Numbered from the stretch's first letter, positions 34,784 to 42,298 are shown. The stretch is DNA of 64,000 nucleotides from Croceivirga sp. (GCA_028281025.1 JANQKR010000013.1:62001-126000), one strand, 5' to 3'. Made by a program: numbers and translations. Notes: generated by a model not told the origin, from the letters alone.

Positions 34784-35605
34784 TTGGGCCCTAATGGTAA
34801 GCACGGGGAGTCTTACCGTATTTGCCACGTTTTCCCCTATGCTTCCCAGAAAGAAATGGGCCAAGCCCTTTCTCCCCCTGGTGGATAACGCTACAATATC
34901 TGCGTTTATGTTCATGGCATGGTTGAATATTCCATCCTCCACCGTACTGTCATCATGTATTTCAACATCCACGTTTTCCTTCAGTAGTGCACGGAAAGAA
35001 ACGATGTCTTCCCGAATTTTGGAATTACTTCTATAGTTGGCGCCAATGGTATTCACATGAACTATGGACAACTCCGCATGAAACGTTTTGGCCAGGGCCT
35101 TTGCTTTTTCATAGGCAAAAGCACTTTCTGGACTTAAATCCGTTGCAAACAAAATCTTTTTGATGTGGAAACTGGAATGTTTTGACTTTATGACCAAAAC
35201 CGGGATATGGGAAGTACGCACTACCTTCTCCGTATTTGAACCCACAAAAAATGCATGAAATGTACTGGCTCCATGGGAACCCATTACCACCAAATCGGCT
35301 TGCTTCTCTTGGGCAACCGTTGATACCTCACTAAAATCCTTAAGGTTTTGGATAATGGTTTCTATCTGAAGATTCCGCAAATACGATTTGTCCAAAAAAG
35401 ACTTCAATTTCTTTTTGGCCAGTTGCAGGTAATACTTTACTTCCTCTTCTTCCTCCAGTTCCGATTTGGCAAACACGGATTCTGATATCCCGATCATATG
35501 AAAGAGGATAATTTTTGCATGGTGTTGTTTTGCCAAAAACGACGCTACCTGCAAAGCATTTTGGGAATGTTCCGAAAAGTCGATGGGTACGAGTATTGTT
35601 TTCAT
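34766..35605 (-). CDS. Universal stress protein, two intact Usp domains
   Basis: A 279-residue tandem UspA protein from ATG 35605 (MKTILVPIDFSEHSQNAL; the frame could open four residues earlier). Unlike the other island Usps, both domains keep a glycine loop: GSHGASTFHAFFVGS in domain 1 and STRGRKGLAHFFLGS in domain 2. It therefore resembles the common two-domain Usp of other bacteria and is probably the least specialised member. Its promoter shares one operator with the divergent DUF2267 gene. Confidence 0.94.
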   Translation of the reverse strand: MKTILVPIDFSEHSQNALQVASFLAKQHHAKIILFHMIGISESVFAKSELEEEEEVKYYLQLAKKKLKSFLDKSYLRNLQIETIIQNLKDFSEVSTVAQEKQADLVVMGSHGASTFHAFFVGSNTEKVVRTSHIPVLVIKSKHSSFHIKKILFATDLSPESAFAYEKAKALAKTFHAELSIVHVNTIGANYRSNSKIREDIVSFRALLKENVDVEIHDDSTVEDGIFNHAMNINADIVALSTRGRKGLAHFFLGSIGENVANTVRLPVLTIRAQLTPKK

Positions 35606-35645
35606 GGTGCTTGCCAAAAAAAGCGTTGTCCTCTTTTTGGAATCA

Positions 35646-35719
35646 CTAAAATAGATTGCCCATACCTACTGCCCCATGATACAGGTCATTTTGTAAGCGG
35701 CCCTTGATGGCAATATTTG
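35646..35719. promoter_or_regulatory. One TGA-N6-TCA operator serving two divergent promoters
   Basis: The operator TGATACAGGTCA (35677-35688) reads TCAT at both ends. On the plus strand, 23 nt lead to AATATTTG (35712-35719) for DUF2267. On the minus strand, 23 nt lead to TATTTTAG (35646-35653) for the Usp gene at 34766. Confidence 0.8.
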
Positions 35720-35742
35720 TACGATCTGAAATTTGGAAGTCA

Positions 35743-36195
35743 ATGGCACTAAACTTTAATCAATATGCATCGGAAGGAAATAGGTTCTTAAAAGGATATG
35801 CCAAAGCCATGAACCTTGGTGATAATACCGATAAAGCGGGACGCATATTCATTGCCGTACTCCACGCCCTACGGGATATTATTCCAATTCAAGAATCATT
35901 ACAGCTTACCGCCCAGCTACCTATGTTTATAAAGGGTGCATACGTTCATGGTTGGAGCGGTAAAAAGAAAAAGCTGCGAATAAAACGCATGCCGGATTTT
36001 ATCGATTTGGTGAGAAAGCATGATGGTGCTGCCGCTGTGAACGACTTTGAATATAGCGAAGAGGTGGCCGAACAGTACATAAGGACCACCTTCATTTATT
36101 TGCGACAATACGTTTCCCTGGGAGAACTCCAGGACATACGGGATTCGTTACCAAAAGAATTAAAAAACATGGTGTATTCAAATCTCATGTTTTAA
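35743..36195 (+). CDS. DUF2267 family protein
   Basis: A 150-residue protein from ATG 35743 (MALNFNQYASEG); the frame opens earlier at 35704, but that lies before the predicted transcription start. The core GRIFIAVLHALRDIIPIQESLQLTAQLPMFIKGAYVHGW is the DUF2267 signature: helical, with L-R-D-x-IP and a conserved G-x-Y-x-x-GW. DUF2267 proteins are often encoded among Usp and heat-shock genes; the function is unknown. It is followed at once by a 12-bp hairpin. Confidence 0.85.
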   Translation: MALNFNQYASEGNRFLKGYAKAMNLGDNTDKAGRIFIAVLHALRDIIPIQESLQLTAQLPMFIKGAYVHGWSGKKKKLRIKRMPDFIDLVRKHDGAAAVNDFEYSEEVAEQYIRTTFIYLRQYVSLGELQDIRDSLPKELKNMVYSNLMF

Positions 36196-36227
36196 GAGCC
36201 TGTTTGGGAATTTGTCAAACAGGCTCT
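36195..36227. repeat. Perfect 12-bp inverted repeat after the DUF2267 stop codon
   Basis: AGAGCCTGTTTG (36195-36206), a 9-nt loop, and CAAACAGGCTCT (36216-36227), overlapping the last base of the stop codon. There is no T-run on either strand, so it is a hairpin for message stability or an atypical terminator before the WG-repeat gene. Confidence 0.7.
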
Positions 36228-36251
36228 AACTAACCCTTAAAAATTAAGGTC

Positions 36252-36872
36252 ATGAAAAGAATGTTTGTATTGATGGCAGTGGTACTATGTACTGGTGTAA
36301 CCGCACAACTCCCTGAAAGCCTGGATGAAGTCACCCCCTTTCACGAAGGATTGGCTGCTATACGGCAAGGGGATGCATGGGCATTTATTGATGATTTAGG
36401 GAACATTATCATCGATTTTAGAAACGATCTGCATTGGACCGGAAAAGAAATGGATTCGGACAATGGCATCTTGACGATAACGTACCCACACTTTTCCAAT
36501 GGTCGCTGCATGGTGAAAAAGGTGGTGGATGATATCCCTATGTTTGGCTTTATCAATACCAAAGGGGAATTGGTGGTACACCATGAATTCTTAAATGTAC
36601 GGTCGTTTAAGGATGGGTATACCACAGGCGTCATCTTTGAAAAAATCCTTAGGGGCCAGAACGAATTTAAGCTGAACATCTATGAGTACAGATTCCATGA
36701 AGTTATTATGGATACCGATGGGAACATCGTTACGTTTTTGAAAAGGAGGTACAATATCCAAATGAAAAAAAGTCGATATGACCTTCCCAAAATACATTCA
36801 AAACTAATGGGTCCAAAGCTCATTGCCGTCAAGAAGGAAGGGAATTGGGAATTGCAACGCTTACAGCTTTAG
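36252..36872 (+). CDS. WG-repeat exported protein
   Basis: A 206-residue protein with a signal peptide (MKRMFVLMAVVLCTGVTAQ) and WG-type beta repeats: FHEGLAAIRQGDAWAFIDDLGNI and, later, FSNGRCMVKKVV...MFGFINTKGELVV. WG repeats are short beta motifs found in exported bacterial proteins with unclear roles. It follows the DUF2267 gene and could be read from the same promoter through the hairpin at 36195. The sequence after residue 130 does not show clear repeats. Confidence 0.78.
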   Translation: MKRMFVLMAVVLCTGVTAQLPESLDEVTPFHEGLAAIRQGDAWAFIDDLGNIIIDFRNDLHWTGKEMDSDNGILTITYPHFSNGRCMVKKVVDDIPMFGFINTKGELVVHHEFLNVRSFKDGYTTGVIFEKILRGQNEFKLNIYEYRFHEVIMDTDGNIVTFLKRRYNIQMKKSRYDLPKIHSKLMGPKLIAVKKEGNWELQRLQL

Positions 36873-36992
36873 AAAACACCCCACCATTTAAAACTAGAAC
36901 CATGCTTTTAGAGCGGGAACCCACTTCCCTTTTTCTAAAATGCGGTGGGGCAAACCTTTATTCGTTTTGGTATCATGAACCAACGTTTGCTA
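36873..36992. other. Intergenic stretch after the WG-repeat gene
   Basis: First part of a 593-nt region between two plus-strand genes. CCCCACC and GGTGGGG sit about 50 nt apart near the start, a weak stem with no T-run. No ORF or promoter is recognised here. Confidence 0.35.
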
Positions 36993-36993
36993 C

Positions 36994-37029
36994 AAAAAAC
37001 AGGAACAGGAGGCTGGAGCCTCCTGTTCC
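36994..37029 (-). terminator. Rho-independent terminator on the minus strand
   Basis: GGAACAGGAGGC - TGGA - GCCTCCTGTTCC (37002-37029), perfect 12 bp. On the minus strand it is followed by TGTTTTTTG (run at 36994-36999). No annotated minus-strand gene lies directly upstream of it, so it must serve the predicted small transcript. Confidence 0.82.
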
Positions 37030-37130
37030 CATCATGAAAAAGATAGCATCTTTCAAACCAATCGTACGCTATCATGTTCTGTAGTCCAATACCATTCAAG
37101 CCTAGTTTCGGCCTGCTGGAACCATCTTCA

Positions 37131-37229
37131 TCACGAGCCTTGACCTAACAATTTTGCCCAAGGTTTTTTGGATTCTTGACAATGCCAACAATACAACCGT
37201 ACTTCATTGCCAACAATTCCGTTTTTCAT
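37131..37229 (-). CDS. Possible 32-residue peptide with a CWHC motif
   Basis: An ATG at 37229 opens a 32-codon frame inside the predicted small transcript. The peptide begins MKNGIVGNEVRLYCWHCQES and is basic towards its end. The C-x-x-C pair (CWHC) is a possible metal or redox motif. The start codon lies in the arm of the hairpin at 37228-37252, which could control translation. No homologue is recognised and such a short frame may occur by chance. Confidence 0.3.
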   Translation of the reverse strand: MKNGIVGNEVRLYCWHCQESKKPWAKLLGQGS

Positions 37230-37252
37230 TTTACCCTTGGGGTGGGTAAAAT
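37228..37252. repeat. 9-bp hairpin at the 5' end of the predicted small transcript
   Basis: ATTTTACCC - 7-nt loop - GGGTAAAAT, perfect. On the minus strand it starts within about 3 nt of the predicted 5' end and its second arm contains the ATG of the 32-codon ORF. Confidence 0.65.
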
Positions 37253-37260
37253 TGTTCGGG

Positions 37261-37303
37261 CCAATGTAAGCATGGAATACCACAAAGAAAATGATCTGGG
37301 TCA
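37261..37303 (-). promoter_or_regulatory. Orphan TGA-N6-TCA operator and promoter, minus strand
   Basis: Minus-strand operator TGACCCAGATCAT (37292-37303), 23 nt spacer, -7 element TACATTGG (37261-37268). In the plus direction no -7 element is present at the correct spacing (GTCCCCCA), so the orientation is clear. No annotated gene follows on this strand. Confidence 0.72.
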
Positions 37304-37362
37304 GTTTTCATCAAAGAAGCCTGTTGGTCCCCCACCATATTACAATAGGTGATGATTTGGGC

Positions 37363-37405
37363 TGACATTAATCATCAAATTTCCAATTTAATTATTGGAG
37401 GTTTG
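37363..37405 (+). promoter_or_regulatory. TGA-N6-TCA operator and promoter for the persulfide dioxygenase gene
   Basis: Operator TGACATTAATCAT (12-mer 37363-37374), 23 nt spacer, -7 region GAGGTTTG (37398-37405), lacking the first T. It lies 61 nt before the ATG at 37466 and 59 nt from the back-to-back operator at 37292. Confidence 0.68.
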
Positions 37406-37465
37406 TAACCAATGTAACAGCATGGCCAACAAGAAATCAATTACTTGGCTTAAAAACACATCCTT

Positions 37466-38887
37466 ATGAAAGTAGAGCAACTATATACCGGTTGTCTGGC
37501 CCAAGGGGCCTATTATATAGAAAGCAATGGTGAAGCGGCGATCATAGACCCTTTGCGGGAAGTGGGACCCTACATAAAAATGGCCGAAGAGCGCAATGCC
37601 CAGATCAAATATGTATTTGAGACCCATTTTCATGCGGATTTTGTCTCGGGACATATCGATCTTGCTCAAAAAACAGGGGCAAAAATTGTCTATGGGCCAA
37701 CTGAAATGGAAACTGGATTCGATTTCATTTCAGCAGCGGACGGACAAGAGTTTAGGTTGGGAAATGTCATAATCCGTCTGATCCACACCCCAGGGCATAC
37801 CATGGAGAGCAGCTGCTATCTCCTGATTGATGAAAATGGAAGGGAAACTTCATTGTTTTCAGGAGATACCTTGTTCATTGGCGACGTAGGCCGTCCAGAT
37901 TTGGCACAAAAGGTCATTGCGGAGCTGACCCAGGAAAAGTTGGCAGGGTTGCTCTTTGAATCCCTTAGGAATAAAATCATGCCCTTGCCAAACGATGTCA
38001 TCGTTTATCCCGGACACGGTGCCGGTAGTGCCTGTGGCAAAATGATGAGCAATGAAACAACAGATACTCTGGGACATCAAAAAGAGACCAACTATGCCCT
38101 TGATCCCAAATTGACCAAGGAGCAGTTTATCGACAATATTTTAACAGGATTAACGCCACCTCCAGGCTATTTCCCCCAGAACGTTCTGTTGAACATAAAA
38201 GGATATCAGGCCATTGACAATGTCATTGAAAAGGGAACTACCCCATTGGGTATTGAAGCATTTGAAACTGCCTGGGAAGAAACATCGGCCCTACTGTTGG
38301 ATACCAGGGATGCCCAAAAGTTTGCAAGGGGCCATATTCCGGGTTCATTCAATATTGGATTGGATGGGAGTTTTGCCAACTGGGTGGGCACTACCATTGT
38401 TGATGTAAAAACCCCCATACTGATCATTGCTGAGGAAGGCAAGGAAGAAGAAGCAGCCATCCGATTGGCGAGAATAGGATTTGACAATGCGCTTGGTTAC
38501 CTAAAAGGGGGTATGTGGGCTTGGGAACAAGCAGGAAAGCAGCTGCACACCGTAAAATCCATTGGTCCGGAAAGGCTTGCCGCCATCATGGAGGAAAAGC
38601 ATGTAGACCTATTGGACGTTAGAAGAAAAAGCGAATACAACACGGAACATGTCCTGCATGCCATTAATCTACCCCTTGATTATTTCAAGAACAACCTATC
38701 CGAAATAGATAAGAACAAAATCTATTATGTCCATTGCAGAAGTGGGTATCGTTCCATGGTATTCATCTCCATTCTGCGTTCCATGGGCTTTGAAAACCTG
38801 GTTGATATTAAAGGTGGTTTTAATGCAATAAAAACGAGTGGAAAATTTGATATATCCAACTATGTGGCCCCTACCACACTGTTATAA
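37466..38887 (+). CDS. CstB-like persulfide dioxygenase-sulfurtransferase
   Basis: A 473-residue three-domain enzyme. Residues 1-240 are an ETHE1-type metallo-beta-lactamase domain with the iron ligands H54, H56, D58 (THFHADFVSGH), H111, D134 and H184. Then follow a rhodanese-homology domain without an active cysteine (about 245-365) and a C-terminal rhodanese with active-site C424 (VHCRSGYRS). C190 in GAGSACGK matches the second functional cysteine of staphylococcal CstB. CstB-type enzymes oxidise persulfide to sulfite and thiosulfate during sulfide detoxification. Its promoter carries the island operator. The gene stands alone, with no cstA or sqr nearby. Confidence 0.9.
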   Translation: MKVEQLYTGCLAQGAYYIESNGEAAIIDPLREVGPYIKMAEERNAQIKYVFETHFHADFVSGHIDLAQKTGAKIVYGPTEMETGFDFISAADGQEFRLGNVIIRLIHTPGHTMESSCYLLIDENGRETSLFSGDTLFIGDVGRPDLAQKVIAELTQEKLAGLLFESLRNKIMPLPNDVIVYPGHGAGSACGKMMSNETTDTLGHQKETNYALDPKLTKEQFIDNILTGLTPPPGYFPQNVLLNIKGYQAIDNVIEKGTTPLGIEAFETAWEETSALLLDTRDAQKFARGHIPGSFNIGLDGSFANWVGTTIVDVKTPILIIAEEGKEEEAAIRLARIGFDNALGYLKGGMWAWEQAGKQLHTVKSIGPERLAAIMEEKHVDLLDVRRKSEYNTEHVLHAINLPLDYFKNNLSEIDKNKIYYVHCRSGYRSMVFISILRSMGFENLVDIKGGFNAIKTSGKFDISNYVAPTTLL

Positions 38888-39052
38888 GGACTTGACCACG
38901 TTAAAACGTTGGTAAAGGATAACTGTTTGGTGGTGGGATTGCCCATATTACGGTGCACAGTACTGTATTTCAAAAAAACAAACTGCTCACTGGTCTTATT
39001 GAGCGTTCCAAAAAGCATATCTGGTAACCAGCATGGTCTTTAGTGAAAAACA

Positions 39053-39105
39053 ACCCGTTGTGCATTTTGTATAAATAACTATGTCCGCTTCTATGCACAA
39101 CGGGT
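39053..39105. repeat. 13-bp inverted repeat between convergent genes
   Basis: ACCCGTTGTGCAT (39053-39065) and ATGCACAACGGGT (39093-39105), perfect, with a 27-nt loop. It lies between the dioxygenase stop (38887) and the stop of the Usp gene at 39157, so it probably blocks or processes both convergent transcripts. Confidence 0.7.
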
Positions 39106-39156
39106 ATAAAGGGCCCTAATGGATGACCTATATCTTAAAAATTGATTTCATGCGCC

Positions 39157-40050
39157 TTAAACCCATTGCATGCGTAAGTTATCCGTGGGTTCCTCGGTGA
39201 GTTTTGCCTCAATGCCCTTTTTGTTGAAAACCAACAGTGGTATCGAAATCTCCCCTTCCATGGTCTTGACCATATCCCTGTGAAAAAACCTATCCAAAAA
39301 AGAGGGGTGTTCCCGCTCCATCATTACCAGCATCTCCGGCATATCCTTGGATACATGATTACGTATTCCGGATTCCACATCCTCGGCCCGTTCGGCCGAA
39401 AACACAATTTCCGGATAGGCTATCCGCTGGGCAAGGGTCTGTTTAAACCATCTCGCCTTACTTTCAAAATTGAATTCCTTTGCCCTTGGGACATGGATAA
39501 TCTTAATCAGGGCACCATAAGGTTCGGCAAACGCTACCAAACTTTCTATGGCATAAAAATCCGTTTCTTCAAAATCAGTTGCATAAAGTAGGGTGGAAAG
39601 TCCGTGGTAATCAAAATCTTCCGGAAGGATCAACAATGGGCATTCCAAAATCCCCATGAGCTCATTTCCAATATTGCCGGTAAACACGCCCCTAAGGGTG
39701 TTTGGGCTTTTGATGCCCACCAAGACCAAATCGGCATTGATTTTCCGTGCAACTTCTGCAATTCCCCTGGTCACCGAACTATTCCTTACCACATGAAAAT
39801 ACGGCTTGTGGGAGCCAAGTTCATATTTTAACTGCTCCCTGCAATAGTTGAATAAACCGATGTGCCGATCTTTGAAATAATTCCTTTCCAAGATACCCCT
39901 GGACCTCACTGCAGCCGTAGTGAAGGGGATTAGATCGTAAACATGCACCACATGTAACTCCGCCTTTAAGATCTTGCTAATTCTATAAGCATATCTCAAA
40001 GCAGTCGCCTTTTTGGGGTCGCAATCGGTAGCGTACAGAATCGTTTTCAT
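39157..40050 (-). CDS. Universal stress protein, two Usp domains, diverged
   Basis: A 297-residue tandem UspA protein. It begins MKTILYATDCDPKKATALRYAYRI. In domain 1 the nucleotide loop is changed: GIKSPNTLRGVFTGN has Ser for the second Gly and Asn for the final Ser/Thr, so ATP binding is doubtful. Domain 2 begins TLLYATDFEETDFYA and has MEREHPSFLDRFFHRD in the loop position. A C-terminal extension (about residues 285-297) is unique to it. It has its own operator-promoter. Confidence 0.92.
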   Translation of the reverse strand: MKTILYATDCDPKKATALRYAYRISKILKAELHVVHVYDLIPFTTAAVRSRGILERNYFKDRHIGLFNYCREQLKYELGSHKPYFHVVRNSSVTRGIAEVARKINADLVLVGIKSPNTLRGVFTGNIGNELMGILECPLLILPEDFDYHGLSTLLYATDFEETDFYAIESLVAFAEPYGALIKIIHVPRAKEFNFESKARWFKQTLAQRIAYPEIVFSAERAEDVESGIRNHVSKDMPEMLVMMEREHPSFLDRFFHRDMVKTMEGEISIPLLVFNKKGIEAKLTEEPTDNLRMQWV

Positions 40051-40071
40051 GGTATTCCTGTTTTATATGGA

Positions 40072-40114
40072 TAAAGTTACCTTCCACAAATGCAACGGTA
40101 AATGACGCGCGTCA
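40072..40114 (-). promoter_or_regulatory. TGA-N6-TCA operator and promoter for the Usp gene at 39157
   Basis: Perfect 12-bp palindrome TGACGCGCGTCA (40103-40114), 23 nt spacer, -7 element TAACTTTA (40072-40079) on the minus strand. It is the most GC-rich spacer core in the set. Confidence 0.82.
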
Positions 40115-40269
40115 TCAGGCTTGGGATTTAACAGTCTTTTACCAATACGCCAATTTCTTATTGAAATCACCACGGCAAACCCTAAGTACAAAAGGGGATG
40201 AATACCCTTACCTGCATTTGGGACATCCATAAAAAGGGAAGCCAAAATTCCTAAATTGAAGTGAGGTCC

Positions 40270-41442
40270 CTACTTTGCCATAGCCGGCAAAATATAGCGA
40301 TCCAAAATCTTGAACGGTTTTGGTTTTGAAGTGTAATTCCCCCCTGTAAATACAACAACGGTTTCCAATTTGGGAATGACAATAATTTTTTGACCACCCC
40401 ATCCACTGGCATGGAATGTGGCTATGGGCATGCCCGAAACCTGAAATTCATCCAACCACCAGGAATAGGAATACCCGGTATCGTCCATGTCTTCCCCAGG
40501 AACCTGAATATTCACGTTATGACCAAAGGGAATCTTACTTTTCCCAATCCATTCCTTGGAAAGGATACGGTTGTCCTTCCATGTGCCCCCATTGAGATAG
40601 ACAATCCCAATCTTGAGCATGTCCCGTGGTTTTAGGCGTAAGGCTCCGGCAGATTCATAGACCCCGTTCCCAAATTGCAAGGACCAATCAAAATCAGCTA
40701 TCCCCAAAGGTCCAAACAAATGCTTTTGGGAAAATTCGGCAATGGTCATTTGGGAAGCGTTCCTGATGATTTCCCCCAAAAGAATCTGGCTGCCACCATA
40801 ATAGGAAAAGGAACTACCGGGCTCGTGGACCAGCTCCCCCTCCAAAATATAACTGACCGGATCTTTTTTGGCGTACCAGATAGCAATCATTGGATTACTG
40901 CGGCTGCTGTATGGAGCATTCCACTCGACCCAATCCAGTCCAGAGGTCATGGTCAACAAATGTTCAATTGTAATGCCTTCCTTCTCAATGGTCCTTAGGT
41001 GTTGGTGCTCTGGCAAAAAGTCAAAAATGGACTGGTCCACACTATTAATGAATCCCTTCTCCACGGCCAACCCTACGAGGGCAGAAGTAACACTCTTGGT
41101 CACGGACATTACACTATGCAACTCATTGCGGTTCCAATGCACAAGGGTGTCATGATGGGACGGTGCATCCCACCGATAGCGATGTCCTGGGAAGTACTCC
41201 TCCAAAACCAGTCGCCCATTTTTATAGAGGAGCACCGAATGTATTTCATTAAAATTCCCCTTTTGGATTTTTCGCAATGCCTTAAAAATCCGAGTTGAAT
41301 CAACACCAACATCTTGTAGTGTTCCAATGGCAATCCCATCTTCCATTTGTTGTGGTACCTGATACGGATATTGTCCGGAGGTATCATTTCGACAACATAA
41401 CAAAAACAGGAGACACCATGGAACAAGGATGTACTTTACCAT
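40270..41442 (-). CDS. Serine hydrolase, beta-lactamase class C fold, lipoprotein
   Basis: A 390-residue exported protein. The N-terminus MVKYILVPWCLLFLLCC ends in a lipobox-like LLCC. The S-x-x-K catalytic motif is SVTK (MSVTKSVTSALVG), and HASGWGGQ takes the place of the K-T-G motif. The second motif is FSYYGG rather than the usual Y-S-N, so a resistance role is unlikely and an esterase/peptidase role is more probable. Its ATG overlaps the stop of the upstream Usp gene by one base (TAATG), so it is translationally coupled to a stress protein. Confidence 0.82.
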   Translation of the reverse strand: MVKYILVPWCLLFLLCCRNDTSGQYPYQVPQQMEDGIAIGTLQDVGVDSTRIFKALRKIQKGNFNEIHSVLLYKNGRLVLEEYFPGHRYRWDAPSHHDTLVHWNRNELHSVMSVTKSVTSALVGLAVEKGFINSVDQSIFDFLPEHQHLRTIEKEGITIEHLLTMTSGLDWVEWNAPYSSRSNPMIAIWYAKKDPVSYILEGELVHEPGSSFSYYGGSQILLGEIIRNASQMTIAEFSQKHLFGPLGIADFDWSLQFGNGVYESAGALRLKPRDMLKIGIVYLNGGTWKDNRILSKEWIGKSKIPFGHNVNIQVPGEDMDDTGYSYSWWLDEFQVSGMPIATFHASGWGGQKIIVIPKLETVVVFTGGNYTSKPKPFKILDRYILPAMAK

Positions 41443-42290
41443 TATATCCGCTTTTTATTGATGCTAAGAAGAGGAATATCCCCTTTGGAGGACATCCGCT
41501 TTACTTTGTCAATCTCCGTGAATGCTTCCAGAAATCCCCTGTGCTGGCGTTCCAACATGACCAAAAGATGGTTTTTGCCCTTTTTTAGGTAATTGCGTAG
41601 TCCTTTGAAGACATTGTCGTTTTTAATAAAATGATACTTGATTTTCCCATAATCCACTTTCTGTTGCAGCATTTCTTTGAACCATTCCATTTGGTCCCTG
41701 GCGTCATTCCCTTCATCCGTGACAATATGGACCACATTTATTTTCGCTTTTAATGGTTTTGCCAAGGTAGTTGTGACCCAATCCAATGCATGGATATCAC
41801 TTTCCTCAAAATCTGAGGCATAAGAAATAGTATTGACCTCAAAATGGCTTAAAACGGGGGGGACGGCAATTAAGGGACAGGTACTCTTGGTTATCATGCG
41901 CTTTGTACTACTGCCTAAAATTGCGTCCTTAAGGGTGCTTTTTCCCTTCATCCCCATAATCAGCAGCCGGGCATCAAAACTATGGATGGCATCCATTAAT
42001 TCTTCCTCAAAAATGGCGTTTTCCCTGATCACAACGCTCAATTGCCCTTTGTTGGGAAGTACCCCCAAATGTGTCTTGCAGAAATCGGACAATTTTTGCA
42101 GCTCATCTTCAAAAGCCTTTTTCTGCAACTTGGCAAACGTCATACTCATAGGGGTTACCAATCCTATATTCATATCGAAAACATGGAGTACAACCAATTT
42201 TAACCCGAGCTTTCTACTTAGGGCATAACCAAACTTGAGCGTGGGAATGGCATTTTTGGAATAATCTATTGCGCAGAGTACAGTTTCCAT
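41442..42290 (-). CDS. Universal stress protein, two Usp domains
   Basis: A 282-residue tandem UspA protein. Domain 1: METVLCAIDYSKNAIPTLKFG with an intact loop GMKGKSTLKDAILGS. Domain 2 starts TISYASDFEESDIHALD and carries MLERQHRGFLEAF where the glycine loop would be. It is the ninth Usp of the island and heads a two-gene transcript with the serine hydrolase. Its domain 2 is closer to that of the 39157 protein than to the others. Confidence 0.93.
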   Translation of the reverse strand: METVLCAIDYSKNAIPTLKFGYALSRKLGLKLVVLHVFDMNIGLVTPMSMTFAKLQKKAFEDELQKLSDFCKTHLGVLPNKGQLSVVIRENAIFEEELMDAIHSFDARLLIMGMKGKSTLKDAILGSSTKRMITKSTCPLIAVPPVLSHFEVNTISYASDFEESDIHALDWVTTTLAKPLKAKINVVHIVTDEGNDARDQMEWFKEMLQQKVDYGKIKYHFIKNDNVFKGLRNYLKKGKNHLLVMLERQHRGFLEAFTEIDKVKRMSSKGDIPLLSINKKRI

Positions 42291-42298
42291 TTTTGAGA

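Larger units (their letters stand above)
36993..37255 (-). ncRNA. Predicted operator-driven small transcript
   Basis: The minus strand has an island operator and -7 element at 37261-37303, a predicted transcription start near 37254 and a strong terminator at 36994-37029, with no annotated gene between. The predicted RNA is about 260 nt. It would begin with a hairpin (37228-37252, ATTTTACCC / GGGTAAAAT) and contains a 32-codon ORF (37131-37229). It could be a regulatory RNA, a small-protein mRNA, or both. Confidence 0.55.

Noticed and set aside
36845-37084. 79-codon plus-strand ORF after the WG-repeat gene
   Set aside because: It overlaps the end of the WG-repeat gene and runs antisense through the terminator hairpin at 37002; composition is not protein-like.
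39123-39135. TGACCTATATCTT, one base from the operator consensus
   Set aside because: The second half-site is broken (TCT), and it lies after the ends of convergent genes without a gene to drive.
40270-41442. Calling the serine hydrolase an antibiotic-resistance beta-lactamase
   Set aside because: It lacks the Y-x-N and K-T-G motifs of class C enzymes and looks like an esterase/peptidase of the same fold.
25723-42290. Reading the nine Usp genes as an assembly artefact of one gene
   Set aside because: They differ clearly in sequence, have different promoters and lie in both single-gene and operon contexts.
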